Shown piece by piece: positions 61,111 through 64,000 of a stretch of DNA of 64,000 nucleotides. The stretch is taken from positions 1 through 64,000 of the forward strand of contig JBDTRG010000189.1 in the NCBI GenBank assembly GCA_039931775.1. The letters run 5' to 3'. The first letter of the stretch is position 1. Each line of letters opens with the position of its first letter. Under the pieces are notes generated by a model. It saw only the letters and a list, made by a program, of their open reading frames with translations. It made no database searches and had not been told where the DNA came from. Position numbers and translations under genes: made by a program. This DNA is from CAIWHR01 sp039931775. GTDB taxonomy: Bacteria > Pseudomonadota > Gammaproteobacteria > Burkholderiales > Casimicrobiaceae.

Positions 61111-63311
61111 TGCTTGGCTGGGCCGTCCGGCATCGCCGAACTCTCCTCCAGCAGCGTTTGAATCTCCTTGTCGGAGAGCCGATCCAGTTTCGCAATGAGC
61201 ACATCGACTCGAGCCGTGTCGGCGGTCAGCAGCCGCGAGTGCTGAACCTTCATCGCCAACTGGGCGGACGTGAAGTCGCCGTCATAGAGATCCTTCGCGG
61301 ACAATTCAACGCCGAAGGCTTCGCGAATCCTGAAAATGACCTGCATGGCCAGCAGCGAGTGGCCGCCCATGCTGAAGAAATTGTCCTCGACGCCGATCCG
61401 ATCGAATCCGAGCAATTCGCCGAGGATCCCGGCAATCGTTCCTTCGGTTGAATTTCGGGGCGCGACATATTCGTTGCCGGTGTCCGGTCGAGCCCGGGTC
61501 CGCGCGGCGATCTGCTCCTGGACCTGGCGTGGATCGCTCAAATCGTTGGCGATTGCGATCAGCAACGCCGACCTCGCATGCGCATCGGTGCCGGGCGACT
61601 CAACCGACTCGACGCGCGGTCGCATCGCCTCCGCTGCAGCGCCGTGTTCGCTCGGTAGATACCGGGTCGTCGACGCGACATCCGCCGGGATACGGAACAG
61701 GCACGCGCCGTCCTGCAATCCCTCGTATTCTGTCGCCACGCTCCCGAGAAAATCGAGGGCCGGCTGATTCCCTGCGGTTCGGCGAAACGGAAGATCCACG
61801 CGACTCAGTCCACGCTCATGCGCGATCTCCCCGAGCCTCGCCAGCATCCGATGCTCGACCCCTCGCCCCAAGGCCCGGCAGCTCAGCAGGAACGTGTCGA
61901 TCTCGAGTGCATCCGAACCCGCGCCGAAAAGCAGGAGCCCGACAATCCCGTAGTCGCCGAAGCGATCCTTGACGCGGACCGCAAGTCCCTCGACCCCCTG
62001 GCGCGAGAGGGCATCGATCTCGGCCTCCGTTCGCCTGATCGTCGTCAGGTTGAACTGATTCGTGCGGCGTGTCAGCTCGGATAGCCGCGGTGTATTTGCG
62101 GGCAGCACATCCACCATCTGGATCATGAGGTCGAGGCGGGCGAGGAATTGCGACAGCGTGGGGGCATCCTGTCGCGCGCGCACCCGAGCGGCGTTCTGCC
62201 GATAGAATACGGTGCGCTGCCGGCCCTCCGCGGTGGTTTTCCTGCCGTCGAAGAGCCACAGGTTGGGCACAAATCGAGCGGCAGCCGCGGATTCCCGTGG
62301 CAGCGGGATGATCAGGACCTGGGGACAATTGGCCCGCACCTCCGCGCACTCGACCGGGTCATCGTCGAAGAATGCGAACGCGCCGGGCGAAAGATCGAGC
62401 TCGGCGGCAATCGACCTGATGTTCTCCGATTTGGGTCTCCAGTTCGACCGAAAGGCCGCGAACGCATCGAGCGCGATGCGCATCTCCGGCCGATGTCGGA
62501 AGACCGCGCGAACGTCGGCCTCGTTGTTCCGACTGCACAGGCACAGCAGCACCCCGCTGTCGTGGAGACGCGAAAGGTAGGCGTGAATCTGTTGCCGACC
62601 GGAATCCACTTCGACTCCGTCGGGCCCGTCCTCGCCACAGGCCCCCGTCCAAAGCGTGTTGTCACAGTCGACGACGACCGCTTTGCAGACAGGCTGCGTC
62701 CGGCCATGGATTCGCCGCGCCACCATCGTCCCGAGCGCCGCGAAAAACCGCGGCGTATACGGAATGTGCGCGACCGAATTGGCGTGCGCATCGAAGTACT
62801 CCGCCACCGGATACGCGCCTGCCAGTTCGGCGCTCGTGACGACGTCGACGCCCGGAACGTCGGCCAATCCGTCGACCAGGAGCGCATCCATTTCCGCGAA
62901 CAGACGTGATCGCCCCGAACCGCCTTCATGGGCCGGAGACGCCGGGCATCCCACCAGCATCCAGGAGGCAGAGGACCGCCTCACCGCAGCCGCGAGCGTT
63001 TCGACGAAATCGGCCACCTTCCGCCTGAGATCGGCGCAAGGGTCGGCGCCTTCGGCTGCGGCGCATTCGCCGTCCGGGTCGGCCGCGAGCCAATCCTCCA
63101 CGCGCAGAAGGACGATATTGAAGCCGTGAGTGTTGGCGGACAGCACGCTCGCCGGATCGAGCAACTCCTGGAACAGCTGGTTGTAGGCGGCAAACGCGAA
63201 CCGTGCGGGCAGCTCGAGCTCGTCCATCCAGAAGGCGAGCGATGGCTGGATCGCTTCCGCCGAAAAGGTTGCCGCGATGGCGAGACGAAGCGGTTGGGTA
63301 GGGGCGTCCAT
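61107..63311 (-). CDS. FkbH-like HAD-IIIC protein fused to a carrier domain
   Basis: A 734-residue protein. Residues 1-200 are the FkbH-type N-terminal domain. The HAD domain (about 205-340) has the nucleophile motif AVVVDCDNTLWTGACGEDG (Asp 215, Asp 217), and a GNAT-like domain follows (about 375-530; TNQFNLTTIRRTEAEIDAL, VKDRFGDYGIVGLLLFG). A peptidyl/acyl carrier domain sits at about 605-690 with its phosphopantetheine serine in DNFFSMGGHSLLAMQV (Ser 652). FkbH enzymes load glyceryl units from 1,3-bisphosphoglycerate on a carrier. Here enzyme and carrier are one chain. It is coupled to the following glycosyltransferase gene. Confidence 0.9.
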   Translation of the reverse strand: MDAPTQPLRLAIAATFSAEAIQPSLAFWMDELELPARFAFAAYNQLFQELLDPASVLSANTHGFNIVLLRVEDWLAADPDGECAAAEGADPCADLRRKVADFVETLAAAVRRSSASWMLVGCPASPAHEGGSGRSRLFAEMDALLVDGLADVPGVDVVTSAELAGAYPVAEYFDAHANSVAHIPYTPRFFAALGTMVARRIHGRTQPVCKAVVVDCDNTLWTGACGEDGPDGVEVDSGRQQIHAYLSRLHDSGVLLCLCSRNNEADVRAVFRHRPEMRIALDAFAAFRSNWRPKSENIRSIAAELDLSPGAFAFFDDDPVECAEVRANCPQVLIIPLPRESAAAARFVPNLWLFDGRKTTAEGRQRTVFYRQNAARVRARQDAPTLSQFLARLDLMIQMVDVLPANTPRLSELTRRTNQFNLTTIRRTEAEIDALSRQGVEGLAVRVKDRFGDYGIVGLLLFGAGSDALEIDTFLLSCRALGRGVEHRMLARLGEIAHERGLSRVDLPFRRTAGNQPALDFLGSVATEYEGLQDGACLFRIPADVASTTRYLPSEHGAAAEAMRPRVESVESPGTDAHARSALLIAIANDLSDPRQVQEQIAARTRARPDTGNEYVAPRNSTEGTIAGILGELLGFDRIGVEDNFFSMGGHSLLAMQVIFRIREAFGVELSAKDLYDGDFTSAQLAMKVQHSRLLTADTARVDVLIAKLDRLSDKEIQTLLEESSAMPDGPAKQ

Positions 63312-63314
63312 CGT

Positions 63315-64000
63315 TCACCAGATCGAGCTCGACCAAAGGTGAGCCTGTGCCAAGCCGTCGCTCAAGTCCATCGCCGTGGTGATGCCCCCGGCGATTCCGC
63401 TGTGCAGTGTGACTCGGGCCGGACCCGACGCATCCGACCCCGACCTGAACGCCTGGCTTCCGGCAACCCCGCTTAACCGGCTGGAGGTTCCGGTCGCAAG
63501 CGACTCACCCGTGAGCCGGCGCAACAGCGCCGCGCTACGCCAGCTGCTTCGGTCCACCGCAAGCCAGACCTCGTATCGATTCGCGTCGGCTTTCAGGATC
63601 AGAAATCCGTAATGCTCCACGTCGGGCAGCGCCTGTGCGTCGACGTCGAGTCGGACGAGCGCGGGCTCGTTCGAGCGCCGGGGCGGTCGCGGACGGATTC
63701 GAACGTTCAGCTGCGCATTTTCCGCGTTCCGCAGGATATCGGGCAGACGCGCCAGCGTCGCCGCGGCGGACAGGCCGATGTGCGCGTCGACCTCGATGTC
63801 GTCGGCGTTCGTCAGCGCGAGATCGAAGGCATCCCGGTCGACCGATTGAAACAGGGCGATCATCAGGCAGGCCTGGTCGTTCGCCGACAACGGTGTTCCG
63901 GCCCGATCCCCAGGGACGCGCATCCCTGTCGTGCGACGGCGGTGCGCCCGTCCGAAGCGAACGGCGGTATCCTCGATGTCGACGCTGTTGTCAGGGTCCC
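63315..64000 (-). CDS. Partial hypothetical protein, possible RepB-like primase fold, 5' end beyond the window
   Basis: The frame is open from the window edge through at least 228 codons to a stop at 63315; its true start lies outside, or at ATG 63923 (MRVPGDRAG). The C-terminal half reads LPDVEHYGFLILKADANRYE followed by VWLAVDRSSWR, then a Thr/Ser/Arg stretch. That layout recalls the RepB-type primase-polymerase fold, but the match is weak and I would not assign function. It ends four bases before the FkbH-type gene, so it belongs to the same operon. Confidence 0.5.
   Translation of the reverse strand, partial: DPDNSVDIEDTAVRFGRAHRRRTTGMRVPGDRAGTPLSANDQACLMIALFQSVDRDAFDLALTNADDIEVDAHIGLSAAATLARLPDILRNAENAQLNVRIRPRPPRRSNEPALVRLDVDAQALPDVEHYGFLILKADANRYEVWLAVDRSSWRSAALLRRLTGESLATGTSSRLSGVAGSQAFRSGSDASGPARVTLHSGIAGGITTAMDLSDGLAQAHLWSSSIW

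Noticed and set aside
1..64000. tRNA, rRNA, transposase, integrase or attachment-site signals
   Set aside because: None was seen on either strand. The apparent acquired region at 34.1-34.9 kb shows no direct repeats or integrase gene.

Overview
The window is a 64 kb piece of a high-GC (roughly two-thirds G+C by eye) bacterial chromosome, densely packed and with no rRNA, tRNA, insertion sequence or CRISPR array that I can see. The gene content points to a betaproteobacterium, probably Burkholderiales: two Bug/TctC-type tricarboxylate-receptor proteins, many orphan periplasmic binding proteins, LysR regulators divergent from catabolic genes, an AtuA-type protein, a DctPQM TRAP transporter and CreA. 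This placement is inference from gene families; no phylogenetic marker gene is present.

Layout. 1-5.2 kb: a glycine-rich secreted protein (cut by the window edge), a decayed piece of a family-5 solute-binding protein, and a large sensor with both GGDEF and EAL domains. 5.2-12.1 kb: an intact family-5 binding protein transcribed behind a LysR regulator, divergent DoxX and beta-class GST genes, a LigB-type dioxygenase, then a ModA-like protein and a Bug receptor. 12.2-20.5 kb: an ABC_sub_bind protein, SelO, pirin, an S10 peptidase, a soluble PQQ-type sugar dehydrogenase with a C-terminal dockerin-like pair, and small proteins. 20.5-28.1 kb: ornithine cyclodeaminase-like and PutA genes, an ABM protein, CreA, and a translationally coupled pair made of a GrdB-family protein and a Gfo/Idh/MocA oxidoreductase. 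28.2-32.1 kb: a small glycan cluster (GT2, AlkP-superfamily protein, GT4-type transferase). 32.2-34.1 kb: a YecA-family protein and heme A synthase.

34.2-41.5 kb is the most striking part: a minus-strand operon encoding a secreted IPT/TIG protein that carries one YD repeat, a 1434-residue secreted Rhs protein whose C-terminal tip is a complete-looking secretory phospholipase A2 domain, and a small multi-membrane-span protein immediately downstream that is a good candidate for the cognate immunity protein. The tip and the small gene are visibly poorer in G+C than the rest of the window, as expected of an exchanged toxin/immunity cassette.

42-50.7 kb: a PCu(A)C copper chaperone and quinol-monooxygenase-like ABM protein; a DctP-DctQ-DctM TRAP system with a strong terminator after dctP and a TauD-type dioxygenase behind it; then a minus-strand Bug receptor-AtuA-AtuA_C operon divergent from a LysR gene. 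50.8-59.1 kb: a three-gene iron-type ABC importer (binding protein, fused permease, ATPase) followed by two coupled genes that together contain the domains of a phosphoenolpyruvate-synthase/rifampin-phosphotransferase-like enzyme in permuted gene order, and an MFS exporter. 59.1-64 kb: a minus-strand cluster with a glycosyltransferase fused to an HD-like domain, an FkbH-like HAD protein fused to a peptidyl/acyl carrier domain, and a partial upstream gene; this looks like the edge of a specialised-metabolite or modified-glycan locus.
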